From positions 868,001 through 932,000 of the forward strand of contig NZ_CP102096.1 in assembly GCF_024582835.1 (NCBI RefSeq): a DNA stretch of 64,000 nt, given 5' to 3'. This DNA comes from Vibrio japonicus (GTDB lineage Bacteria > Pseudomonadota > Gammaproteobacteria > Enterobacterales > Vibrionaceae). Under the pieces are notes generated by a model. The model was given only the letters and a program-made list of their open reading frames with translations, was not told where the DNA came from and searched no databases. Position 1 is the stretch's first letter. Every line of letters begins with the position of its first letter. This document shows positions 44,301 through 53,085 of this stretch, piece after piece. Position numbers and translations under genes: made by a program.

Positions 44301-45849
44301 AGACTTCTTTAGTTACATGGTTGAGTCTGACTGTAGTACAACGCAAGAAAACTCTCTTTGGTTCTGTGATACCGGCAATGCGTCTAAGAAAGCTTCAGGT
44401 TACTTTTTGAGCATTCTTCGCACACCAGAGCACCAATGTGTTGTGGAAACTCGATCAACAGCAGATAGCTCTGTGGTATTAGATACCAAGGTCATTTCAC
44501 TAGGTGAATTTATTTCTACCACTGCTCGACATGATCTGAGTACGAGTTATGACATCGCTAATGCTTCTTGTTTTGATAAAGAAATTCAGCAATCGATTCG
44601 TCAAGACTTCGATGGTTCTCGATCTACTCAAATATCGGCAGCCGTTGCTGAGACGCGTAATGGCCGCTTCTTAAATTCAGTAGCGAGTTTTGACCCGTCG
44701 AACAACTATTCCAACTCAGTATCAGCGTTGGGTATTTGGCCTGACAAAATTTTAGCTTCATATCTATTGGCGAGACGTTATTCACTTCGTTATACGGATG
44801 AAGTTAGCCATGCAGCTCTTATGGATTGGCCAGGGGTTAAAAAAGAGTTTGATAGTATCATCGAACACCTAGTTGCGGGAGCCCCACTTGCGACGCCTGT
44901 AGAGCTGATAGATGAGAATGGCAATCTTGTATCGTCATCTGTACCTGTAAACCTTCATTTAACGAGTAAACTTGAGTCTCTACCACCAATGCCATGTAGT
45001 GTGTACGAATTCTTACAAGTTCCGTGTAATGGTCGAGGTGATATTCCATCGATGATTTTAGGTATGGCAACTAAGTACATTTATTCTGCAGACCATGATG
45101 TTCGTTCACGTTCTGTGGCACAACTGGACAGTTGGGTGAAAGAGCGAGAAAACTACTATTTGCCAGATGGCAGTGTTTCATTTGTGTTAGATAACTCAAA
45201 ATATGCTGCAACTGAGGCAAATACATTGGCTTGGAAATATGCACAAAAGTTAAATGCTGTAGAGCCTTCAGAACTGATTAAGAAATTACGAGCTCAGTCT
45301 AGGGATGATCTGCAAGAAGTAGTGGATACGTGGGCTTCGATTCCGAGTTCGAACTGGTCTTACTATTACAAGGCAGTTGTAAATCTAAACAATACAAGCA
45401 TGGTGGAGAATTTGGCAGAGCACGTGATTGCCAATGTTGCTCAGGTTAAAGGCTGGGGATACGACTCACTCAGTGACGATGTGATCAACTATATTCTTAA
45501 CCAAGCCCTAAATGCAGAAGTTGCGGCAGGGCGCATAACAATGGATCAAGGCAGTGTAACTCACGTAGAAAGTGGAAAAATTTACCCTGTTAACGATGTG
45601 ATTAACGCAATTGTTGGCCTCGAATACGCTGCATATAGCAAAGAAGGAGAGGTAGAACTGGTTATTGAAACGGCTAAGAAGGTGAACGACGCGCTCGCTA
45701 CTGCGACACCTGAAATGGCAGAAATTTGGCAGTTACCTGTTCCGACAATACAAGCATACTTAAACGGCGATTATCGTAGTCTTGATGAAGAGTTCTATAA
45801 AACTCAAGAAATTCTCAAACGATTACCGGTAGGAGTAGAGGCCTTCTAA
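41380..45849 (+). CDS. giant lipoprotein with metzincin zinc-protease signature (1489 residues)
   Basis: The lipobox LAGC (Cys19, followed by Gly) predicts a lipoprotein with no inner-membrane retention signal, hence outer membrane. The zinc motif HELGHNVGLRH at residues 609-619 fits HExxHxxGxxH, and STMDYAP with Met651 fits the metzincin Met-turn 42 residues later. That pattern resembles the DUF4953/DUF5117 family of large zinc metalloproteases. After it, GLYDLEAFKFAYG is also typical. A charged Pro/Glu-rich insertion (about residues 690-745) and several cysteines (for instance in the 160s, 880s and 980s) occur; they may form disulphides. The roughly 750-residue C-terminal half is unassigned. 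Family assignment is from motif memory only; substrate is unknown. Confidence 0.75.
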   Translation: MKFKKIGLASAIAAVLAGCGADDQPYEYVERDIKEVKVNDLRLDGRWFYAPTTGAAPRFAVTQFPFLQGMARYVELCFSDEGLEVRGYDRNNPEARLPKDANGFCLPEGTDTASDQYLGGEDTVNFPHVMTIAGSYDKYQCREDSYGDCTNVEETDSNPNLSTGAFRNNTHFTPDPASTKVTELNLDELYGTKEGLSAQGDPEVISWEFDPKSGVLNFELEQTFSIDVEQLSSYIDWSAMEEELANGSFKARFYYSLIHEDHLASKDYQPIVYPNADDTSFGFFTTTTLKLNPTTNKYEDITYLNRFNPELGAIEYYLTDNFFEPKNKMYLDSTIETVNKMNEALSVIGVKTSKPPIQIVNKTQGLGIHAGDLRYNVINLVDEPLDNGLLGYGPLIADPRTGEIIKAHVNQYSGVARTGAQLYWNNLARFYNRQQLSNVEYFKPPTENASTDGAVQSATPAVAKAMQSQVVRNITAKQVADADPYSSQSAHYLEEPESVGYTKPIRHKDLITITDESSLEDVVKADMQRLQMWSENTVFPQEAMWISATQKSMIEALDLESGDFFKNVYDDQGVVIGRELKRWKELGIDERRIAADALTITTYANTLVHELGHNVGLRHNFKGSNDSKNFYSADQAEKLGLKSIPAYSSTMDYAPSMLDETPTWGLYDLEAFKFAYGRELDVYGDIPVQQVPKPVEVTAVTETALPTDREPTAEEQAQYDLWLEYKQYQEDLEQYNAWVNYTQTAIYRATGPTSLLDCKAIGVVADGSEQKFKYTCSLDKIDKIALIDEVGLRTDVEKLFNKQLRSSARVVSVLQDSSQLSEYKYLSQLNKVIPLNSVSSLEQLQEVFNSVQDTKEIVRHGVINYVEGEFDLKRESFSFCTDGNVSLNSDCNRFDEGTNLAEIVSYKWQSYLDNYANANTGELSRDGLTTSNYLGYLLRRLRSMNEVREVIEDSERLDDLYTTLGYARTTDRPLDFFSYMVESDCSTTQENSLWFCDTGNASKKASGYFLSILRTPEHQCVVETRSTADSSVVLDTKVISLGEFISTTARHDLSTSYDIANASCFDKEIQQSIRQDFDGSRSTQISAAVAETRNGRFLNSVASFDPSNNYSNSVSALGIWPDKILASYLLARRYSLRYTDEVSHAALMDWPGVKKEFDSIIEHLVAGAPLATPVELIDENGNLVSSSVPVNLHLTSKLESLPPMPCSVYEFLQVPCNGRGDIPSMILGMATKYIYSADHDVRSRSVAQLDSWVKERENYYLPDGSVSFVLDNSKYAATEANTLAWKYAQKLNAVEPSELIKKLRAQSRDDLQEVVDTWASIPSSNWSYYYKAVVNLNNTSMVENLAEHVIANVAQVKGWGYDSLSDDVINYILNQALNAEVAAGRITMDQGSVTHVESGKIYPVNDVINAIVGLEYAAYSKEGEVELVIETAKKVNDALATATPEMAEIWQLPVPTIQAYLNGDYRSLDEEFYKTQEILKRLPVGVEAF

Positions 45850-45872
45850 GAAATTTAAGGTTGATTAAAACT

Positions 45873-45907
45873 AAAACGCATCAACAGTTTGTTGATGCGT
45901 TTTTTTT
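45873..45907. terminator. bidirectional terminator between the protease and miaE
   Basis: AACGCATCAAC pairs with GTTGATGCGTT around AGTTT and is followed by seven T on the plus strand; an A run lies before it, so the minus strand also has a T run. Confidence 0.9.
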
Positions 45908-45933
45908 AGCTTTGCTTGTCAGAGATTAGTTCG

Positions 45934-46704
45934 CTAAGAAGGGACACCACTATGAAACTTAAAGTCGTCATCGGGCGATGAAATCAACTCGGCTTCTAAT
46001 TTTCCAAAGTGATTGATTCGGTCAGAGATATCTTTACCCGCAATCTCTTCTGCCAAGCTAAGGTAATCTTGATAGTGACGCGCTTCAGAGCGAAGTAGTG
46101 ACACATAAAATTTTGCAATGTCTTCATCCATATGGGGAGCGAGCTTAGCAAAACGTTCACACGAGCGAGCTTCGATGTATGCACCAATGATCAACTTGTC
46201 GATTAACGTTTGTGGTTCATGGGTGGCCATGTCAGACAATAATCCCTTAGCATAGCGACTCGCTTGCACTGGCTCATAAGCGATTCCACGGCTGTCCATG
46301 ATCTCAAGAACCTGATAAAAATGGTGCAGCTCTTCTTTAATCAACAATACCATTTTATCAATCAAATCTTGGCTATAGGGTGAATTAGACTTCGCCATGA
46401 TCGCTTTTGAAATATTGCTTTTACCTTTGAGCGTTTCTAAGTTACCCGTTTTACGGTAGGCAAAATCTTCATAGGGTTTGAACCAGTCAAGCAGGTTGTG
46501 AGCACTACTTTTATCAACCGCGTACTTACGAATCAGGTACATTGCCGATTGACCCGCCTTTAACTCACATAGCAAATGATCGATGAGAACAGTTTTAAGA
46601 TTTTCTGGCTTTTTGGCTTCATCAACCCAGGTGTCTGGTGTTGGGCATTGCAGGAAGGCGTTGATGGGTTCCAACAGTGAATCGTAGGTTTTTAGGTCAA
46701 TCAT
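45934..46704 (-). CDS. miaE: tRNA 2-methylthio-N6-isopentenyladenosine hydroxylase MiaE
   Basis: A 256-residue diiron enzyme that hydroxylates the isopentenyl group of ms2i6A at position 37 of tRNAs reading UNN codons. Two ExxH motifs typical of the ferritin-like iron site appear: EELHHFYQ near residue 125 and SEARHYQDY near residue 210, with EARSCERF between. There is no signal peptide. It starts after a strong terminator shared with the preceding minus-strand gene, so it has its own promoter. MiaE occurs in Salmonella and many marine gammaproteobacteria but not in E. coli. Confidence 0.92.
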   Translation of the reverse strand: MIDLKTYDSLLEPINAFLQCPTPDTWVDEAKKPENLKTVLIDHLLCELKAGQSAMYLIRKYAVDKSSAHNLLDWFKPYEDFAYRKTGNLETLKGKSNISKAIMAKSNSPYSQDLIDKMVLLIKEELHHFYQVLEIMDSRGIAYEPVQASRYAKGLLSDMATHEPQTLIDKLIIGAYIEARSCERFAKLAPHMDEDIAKFYVSLLRSEARHYQDYLSLAEEIAGKDISDRINHFGKLEAELISSPDDDFKFHSGVPS

Positions 46705-46724
46705 TGTGTCACTTTACAAATAGA

Positions 46725-46746
46725 AAAGGTCGCAAAAGCGACCTTT
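46725..46746 (-). terminator. terminator between the 254-residue gene and miaE
   Basis: AAAGGTCGC pairs with GCGACCTTT around a 4-base loop. On the minus strand it is followed by TTCTATTT. Confidence 0.7.
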
Positions 46747-46769
46747 GACATTAAATTGTTGAGATTATA

Positions 46770-47534
46770 TTACCATTTTTTCTTTTCACCAAAGATAACG
46801 TCCATATCGTCGCGACGCTCTTTCTGAGTGATTTGGTGCAACTCTTCCGCATTCCTATTCTGACGTTTTTGTTCGAGTTCATCATACATAGTCTGCAGCT
46901 TTTCCCGAGCTTGGTTTGAGTAATTGTCACTTTTCGTGCTGAGGGCATCAATCCCTTTCTTCAGTAACTGAATCGCAGTACCTGGTTGGCCTCGTACAAT
47001 GGCATCATTAGCACGTTTAATCACATTTTCGATGTTGATACGAATTTGGATAGTTTCCAAACGTGCATTTTCAGTGACATAAGCCTGTGTTTCAAAACGG
47101 CCTTTATTGTGTTCACTTCGAATTGTATCACGCAGTCTTTTCACTAGCTTAAGCATCACGATTGCTTGTTTGTCGCTACTTGGCACTTTAAACGCTGCAT
47201 TTTCGTTACCGTTATACGCTTCTTCGAGTTGCGAAATTTGTTGCTTAACGTTGTCGATGCGTTGAGCTAAATGCTTGTTTTTCGGATCCAAGTCGAGCAT
47301 GTTTTGGAGCGCATCAAGGATACGTGTGTTCAAACATACCAATAAATCTTTACTATAAGGCAGGTGGTGAGCATGGCCGATGAGTTCCTCCGTTGCATCA
47401 ATGATTTGAATGTAACGTGAAGATTCCTGCTTTTTTGCCGCTTCTACTTTGACTTTATATTGCAGCATAACGTTATAGCCAAGAACCAAGACCAGCAAGA
47501 TGGCAACTAAAGCTATGATAAGACCAATATTCAT
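46770..47534 (-). CDS. membrane-anchored coiled-coil hypothetical protein
   Basis: A 254-residue protein with one N-terminal membrane helix (about residues 3-22, GLIIALVAILLVLVLGY) and a helical, charged cytoplasmic part rich in Lys, Glu and Gln with coiled-coil character. It ends VIFGEKKKW. I recall similar vibrio proteins annotated as hypothetical or loosely as DNA repair ATPase; no nucleotide-binding motif is visible here, so I do not support that name. It lies in front of miaE but is separated by a terminator. Confidence 0.75.
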   Translation of the reverse strand: MNIGLIIALVAILLVLVLGYNVMLQYKVKVEAAKKQESSRYIQIIDATEELIGHAHHLPYSKDLLVCLNTRILDALQNMLDLDPKNKHLAQRIDNVKQQISQLEEAYNGNENAAFKVPSSDKQAIVMLKLVKRLRDTIRSEHNKGRFETQAYVTENARLETIQIRINIENVIKRANDAIVRGQPGTAIQLLKKGIDALSTKSDNYSNQAREKLQTMYDELEQKRQNRNAEELHQITQKERRDDMDVIFGEKKKW

Positions 47535-48808
<1,274 letters not shown>

Positions 48809-48862
48809 ACCCTATTCATTGCTGTCACTTCCCTCTAAAATACGCCCGCACTAGGGGGAAGC

Positions 48863-50056
48863 ATGCAACAGCGATTTAAAACACTCGATACACTTCTACA
48901 GTCTCATCAAGCACTTTGGCGCTTTGAGCCATTTTTTCAAAGCCTCAATGCTCAGCTTCCGTGGGCAGAGCAACACCCAGAGCTTTGTGAATGGTTGAAT
49001 TCTTTGACCCCTGAGCAGATTGAATTCTATAAAGCTGACACATTTACGCTGGTGGATAAGGTGTCTCGATATCTTCCGGATATTCAATCTCTTCCCTCAT
49101 TGACGACTCTTGAGCGTACGCCGTTATCGGGTATTGAACTGGAACGCGGGATTGATGCCGGTATTCCTGGGCGAAAACTGACGCAAATTGTCTCGATGGG
49201 AGAGGCGGCATTGGCTCATCATAAGGGAGTCGAGTGGTTGGAGTGGTGTGCAGGGAAAGGCTTTTTGGGGCGAATCTTGGCGAGTCAAAGTCAGCAAAAA
49301 GTGACGAGCTTTGAGTATCAACCGTCGCTATGTGAGTCAGGGCAAGCTGACGCCAATAGGCAAGGGTTGCCAATGATGTTTGTAGAAGGAGATGCTCTCG
49401 TAGACGAAGCGGAAAGGGTGTTCAATTCTCGACAACATGCGGTTGCACTCCATGCCTGTGGTGATCTGCATGTTTCTTTGATCAAAAAAGGGGTAAAGCA
49501 CAAGCTTCCCGCAATGACCATTTCACCTTGTTGCTACCATTTAACTCAGTCGCAGAACTATGAAGCCCTCTCTCTATTGGGGAAGGCATCCACTCTTGCG
49601 TTGACTAAATCGGAACTCAGGATTCCCCTGCAAGAAACGGTGACAGGTGGTGAGCGTGTCAAAAGGCACCGCTTTGAAGAGATGAGTTTTCGCCTTGGGC
49701 TTGATTTGCTGCTGCGTGAAGAATGCGGTTTTGAACATTATGAACCCGTACCTAGCATTAAAAAATCAATGCTATCTGAAGGCTTTAACGCTTTTTGCCG
49801 ATGGGCTGAAGAGCAAAAACAGTTGACGTTGCCTGACGTTGATTTTAACCATTATCTTGCTTTGGGAGAAAAGCGCTACTGGCATATGGAGCGTATGAGC
49901 CTGGTACAGCAAGTATTTAGACGAGGTCTAGAGTTTTGGTTGGTTTTGGATAAAGCGATGTACCTTGAACAAGAGGGCTATAAAGTGAGCATAGAAGAGT
50001 TTTGTGCTAAATCCATAACGCCGCGTAACATATTGATCCAGGCTATGAAACTTTAG
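48863..50056 (+). CDS. SAM-dependent methyltransferase (Methyltransf_32-like)
   Basis: A 397-residue cytoplasmic protein with a class I methyltransferase core in the middle: motif I EWLEWCAGKGFLGRILA near residue 125, VALHACGDLHVSLI near 195 and SPCCYHL near 220. The layout fits the Methyltransf_32 family (PF13679), related to GSTCD and TRMT-like proteins, whose substrates are mostly unknown. The paired Cys in SPCCYH is typical. A GGGGGAAG ribosome-binding site precedes the ATG. It starts 54 bases after cysB and may share its transcript. Family is likely; target is unknown. Confidence 0.8.
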   Translation: MQQRFKTLDTLLQSHQALWRFEPFFQSLNAQLPWAEQHPELCEWLNSLTPEQIEFYKADTFTLVDKVSRYLPDIQSLPSLTTLERTPLSGIELERGIDAGIPGRKLTQIVSMGEAALAHHKGVEWLEWCAGKGFLGRILASQSQQKVTSFEYQPSLCESGQADANRQGLPMMFVEGDALVDEAERVFNSRQHAVALHACGDLHVSLIKKGVKHKLPAMTISPCCYHLTQSQNYEALSLLGKASTLALTKSELRIPLQETVTGGERVKRHRFEEMSFRLGLDLLLREECGFEHYEPVPSIKKSMLSEGFNAFCRWAEEQKQLTLPDVDFNHYLALGEKRYWHMERMSLVQQVFRRGLEFWLVLDKAMYLEQEGYKVSIEEFCAKSITPRNILIQAMKL

Positions 50057-50138
50057 AAAATCGCAATCCGGCTTAATGTTTAAATCTTGTTAAATCCTGC
50101 TTCCCTTTCTGGCGACTTATTGGTAATAATGATTGTTA

Positions 50139-50155
50139 TGCACACTAGATGTGCA
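50139..50155. promoter_or_regulatory. 17-bp palindrome upstream of the TrpX-like operon
   Basis: TGCACA and TGTGCA flank CTAGA, 72 bases before the first gene of the ABC importer. It lies among AT-rich sequence with promoter-like TAATAATGATTG and suits a dimeric repressor or activator. No binder can be named. Confidence 0.45.
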
Positions 50156-50226
50156 CATTTAATAATAATCTCATAAATAATTTCGCACACGACATCACAA
50201 CATATTGCTGAATTCAAGGAGCTAAG

Positions 50227-51192
50227 ATGAAAGCAGGAAAAGTTATTGCGACCGCAGTGTTAGCAGGGGCTGCGCTTCTCTCTTCAACAAGCATTATGGC
50301 GAAAACCGCCAAAGTAGCCGTTTCTCAGATTGTTGAACACCCAGCGTTAGACGCGACGCGTCAAGGTCTTATCGACGGCCTGAAAGCCAGAGGATATGAG
50401 CAAGGGAAAAACCTCGATTTTGACTACAAAACCGCGCAGGGTAACCCAGCGATTGCCGTTCAGATCGCACGCCAGTATGTAGGTGAACAACCAGATGTAT
50501 TGGTTGGTATCGCAACGCCAACAGCACAAGCTTTGGTGTCAGCAACACGCTCAATTCCGGTCGTTTTTACTGCGGTTACTGATCCAGTAGGCGCGAAACT
50601 GGTTAAGCAACTCGAGCAGCCTGGTCAGAATGTGACAGGTCTTTCTGATCTTTCTCCGGTAAGCCAGCACGTTGATCTAATTAAAGAAATTATCCCAAAC
50701 GTTAAAGCAATTGGTGTCGTCTTCAACCCAGGTGAAGCGAATGCAGTTGCGCTCATTGATTTACTTAAAGAGAGTGCAAAAGCTAAAGGGATCGAAATTG
50801 TTGAGGCAACCGCGCTAAAAAGTGCAGATGTTCAATCAGCAACTCAGGCAATCGCAGAAAAGTCTGATGTGATTTATGCGCCAACTGATAACACTGTTGC
50901 TAGTGCGATCGAAGGTATGATCGTTGCGGCAAATCAAGCAAAAACGCCTGTAATGGCTGGTGCTACTTCGTATGTTGAAAAAGGTGCGATTGCAGGTCTA
51001 GGGTTTGACTACTACCAAGTTGGCGTTCAAACCGCAGACTACGTAGCAGCGATTCTTGAAGGCAGTGAGCCAGGAAAACTGGATGTTAAAGTTGCCAAAG
51101 GCTCCGATCTTGTTGTCAACAAAGCTGCGGCTGAAAAGCTTGGTATCACCATTCCAGATTCTGTACTTGCTCGCGCAACCAGCGTGAAGTAA
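50227..51192 (+). CDS. ABC transporter substrate-binding protein (TrpX-like, PF04392)
   Basis: A 321-residue periplasmic binding protein of the ABC_sub_bind family. Signal peptide about residues 1-25, ending SIMA. Landmarks are QIVEHPALDATRQGLIDGL near the mature start, DVLVGIATPTAQAL, VFTAVTDPVGAKLV and GDTSYVEKG-like AGATSYVEKGAIAG. The family is used in Gram-positive TrpXYZ tryptophan importers and in others of unknown substrate, so the ligand (an aromatic amino acid or another small amino-containing compound) is not settled. Strong AAGGAG ribosome-binding site. Permease and ATPase genes follow. Confidence 0.87.
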   Translation: MKAGKVIATAVLAGAALLSSTSIMAKTAKVAVSQIVEHPALDATRQGLIDGLKARGYEQGKNLDFDYKTAQGNPAIAVQIARQYVGEQPDVLVGIATPTAQALVSATRSIPVVFTAVTDPVGAKLVKQLEQPGQNVTGLSDLSPVSQHVDLIKEIIPNVKAIGVVFNPGEANAVALIDLLKESAKAKGIEIVEATALKSADVQSATQAIAEKSDVIYAPTDNTVASAIEGMIVAANQAKTPVMAGATSYVEKGAIAGLGFDYYQVGVQTADYVAAILEGSEPGKLDVKVAKGSDLVVNKAAAEKLGITIPDSVLARATSVK

Positions 51193-51202
51193 CGCCTCTG
51201 AC

Positions 51203-51229
51203 AAGGAGGACACAGGCCGTGTTCTCCTT
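51203..51229 (+). other. intercistronic hairpin between binding protein and permease
   Basis: AAGGAGGACAC pairs with GTGTTCTCCTT (11 pairs, one wobble) around AGGCC, followed by TCTTTAGTCTTT. It may be a partial terminator keeping the binding protein more abundant. Confidence 0.55.
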
Positions 51230-51260
51230 TCTTTAGTCTTTAGCAGAAAAGGGAGTTTGT

Positions 51261-52205
51261 ATGTCTGCTTTTGCATTTTTTGGGGCACTGGAGATTGGGT
51301 TGTTATATGGCTTAGTCGCTCTGGGTGTCTACCTTACGTTTCGTGTTCTCGACTTTCCTGACTTAAGTGTTGATGGCAGTTTCCCAATGGGTGCTGCGGT
51401 TGCCGCGACGGCCATTGTTGCAGGGATTAACCCTTGGGTGGCTACAGGAATGGCGATTATTGCAGGCGCAATGACAGGTTGGGTCACCGCATTTTTAGCC
51501 GTTCGCTGCGGCATCCTTCACTTGTTAGCGTCGATCTTAACCATGATCGCGGCCTTCTCAATCAATATCCGTATTATGGGACGACCAAATGTCGCTTTGT
51601 TGGGTGAAGAAACAATCTTAACGCCATTTGAAACCATCGGTGATCCAATGCTAATGCGACCGCTTGTGGTTGGTGTCTTGGTTCTTATTTCCGCATGGTT
51701 TGTCGTTCGTTTACTCAACAGTGATTTTGGCTTGGGTCTACGAGCAACGGGTGTCAACGCACGTATGGTCAAAGCGCAAGGTGCAAGCACCGCGTTTTAC
51801 ACTTACTTCGGTTTGGCGCTGTCTAATGGCTTTGTGGGTTTTGCTGGTGCGTTGTTTGCTCAGACAAACAGTTTTGCGGATGTCACATCGGGTGTCGGCA
51901 CAATTGTTGTGGGTTTAGCCGCAGTGATTTTGGGACAAACGTTGATTCCGGGCAGAAAAATCTGGGTTGCGGTGATCGCGGTTGTGCTTGGTTCCGTGCT
52001 TTACCGACTTGCAGTGGCATTTGCGCTTAGCTCCGGCATGTTTGGTTTACAAGCCTCTGACTTAAACCTAGTGACAGCGGTATTAGTTGCGATTGCGCTG
52101 ATTGCACCGAAATTAAAAGGGAACTGGAAAGCAAAAAAGGCTAATGCGCCTGCAAAGGGACAGCAGGCGGTAGACGGAAGTAAGAACTCAGGAGATGTTG
52201 CATGA
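51261..52205 (+). CDS. ABC transporter permease (TrpY-like, branched-chain type)
   Basis: A 314-residue inner-membrane permease of the BPD_transp_2 type, with about eight hydrophobic helices. Landmarks are TFRVLDFPDLSVDGSFPMGAAV near residue 28 and GLGLRATGVNARMVKAQGAS near residue 155. It forms the channel for the substrate brought by the protein encoded upstream. Its stop overlaps the ATPase start (ATGA). The hydrophilic C-terminal tail, rich in Lys and Ala and about 25 residues long, is unremarkable. Confidence 0.88.
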   Translation: MSAFAFFGALEIGLLYGLVALGVYLTFRVLDFPDLSVDGSFPMGAAVAATAIVAGINPWVATGMAIIAGAMTGWVTAFLAVRCGILHLLASILTMIAAFSINIRIMGRPNVALLGEETILTPFETIGDPMLMRPLVVGVLVLISAWFVVRLLNSDFGLGLRATGVNARMVKAQGASTAFYTYFGLALSNGFVGFAGALFAQTNSFADVTSGVGTIVVGLAAVILGQTLIPGRKIWVAVIAVVLGSVLYRLAVAFALSSGMFGLQASDLNLVTAVLVAIALIAPKLKGNWKAKKANAPAKGQQAVDGSKNSGDVA

Positions 52206-52996
52206 TTCGGCTGGAAAATATTCAAGTTACCTTTAATCCGGGCACTATTCTTGAGAACAAAGCACTTAGAGGCGTTTCCCTTGAAGTGCCAGAGCATCAA
52301 TTTTTAACCGTTATCGGTTCCAACGGCGCGGGTAAATCAACCTTGCTGGGGGCGGTAACAGGTGAAACCCCTATGGTCGGTGGGAAAGTCATCATTGATG
52401 AGCAAGATGTGACACGGCAGAGTGTCGATCAGCGAGCTAAGCAGTGTGCACGCGTCTTCCAAGATCCGTTAGCGGGTACTTGTGGCGAGCTGACGATTGA
52501 AGAGAATATGGCACTGGCTTATATGCGTGGCAAAAAGCGCGGCTGGAACTTATCGCTATCGTCTAAGCGGAGAAAGTTGTTCCAAGAGCGAATAAGCATT
52601 CTTGGACTAGGACTCGAAGACAGACTCGGCGATAGTATTGGCTTGCTATCTGGTGGGCAGAGACAAGCAGTAAGTCTAGTAATGGCGACATTGTCTGATA
52701 GTAAATTATTGCTACTAGATGAGCACACCGCTGCTCTTGATCCTAGAATGGCCGCGTTCATCATCGATTTGACCAAAAAGATTGTGCAAGAGTTTAACCT
52801 GACTGTGATGATGGTGACTCACTCAATGAAAGATGCGCTTGCTTGCGGGGATCGAACAGTGATGCTCCACCAGGGAGAAATTGTCCTGGATGTAGCCGGT
52901 GATCAGAGAGCCAATATGCAAGTCGCTGACTTGTTAGAAATGTTCTCTAAAGTCAGAGGTGAAGAATTGGCCGATGATAGCTTGCTTCTAAACTAA
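52202..52996 (+). CDS. ABC transporter ATP-binding protein (TrpZ-like)
   Basis: A 264-residue ATPase completing the importer. Walker A GSNGAGKST near residue 40, signature LSGGQRQAVSLVMATL, Walker B LLLLDEHTAALD and switch histidine MVTHSMKDAL. Note the DEH after the Walker B glutamate, where DEP is usual; this form is common in the TrpZ-type family. It overlaps the permease gene by 4 bases and is followed by a bidirectional terminator. Confidence 0.9.
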   Translation: MIRLENIQVTFNPGTILENKALRGVSLEVPEHQFLTVIGSNGAGKSTLLGAVTGETPMVGGKVIIDEQDVTRQSVDQRAKQCARVFQDPLAGTCGELTIEENMALAYMRGKKRGWNLSLSSKRRKLFQERISILGLGLEDRLGDSIGLLSGGQRQAVSLVMATLSDSKLLLLDEHTAALDPRMAAFIIDLTKKIVQEFNLTVMMVTHSMKDALACGDRTVMLHQGEIVLDVAGDQRANMQVADLLEMFSKVRGEELADDSLLLN

Positions 52997-53022
52997 CGAG
53001 TTCCGGCTTTATTAAAAACAGC

Positions 53023-53057
53023 AAGCCCATCATGTTGGATAATGATGGGCTTTTTTT
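53023..53057. terminator. terminator between the ABC ATPase and dusC
   Basis: AAGCCCATCAT pairs with ATGATGGGCTT around an 8-base loop, followed by seven T on the plus strand. Between convergent genes, so it may serve both. Confidence 0.9.
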
Positions 53058-53085
53058 ATTGAACGATTCAGCGCTTAGGCAATCT

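Noticed and set aside
50139-50155. The palindrome before the TrpX-like genes as a TrpR operator
   Set aside because: It shares the CTAG core but the flanks do not match the TrpR consensus; kept only as a palindrome of unknown binder.
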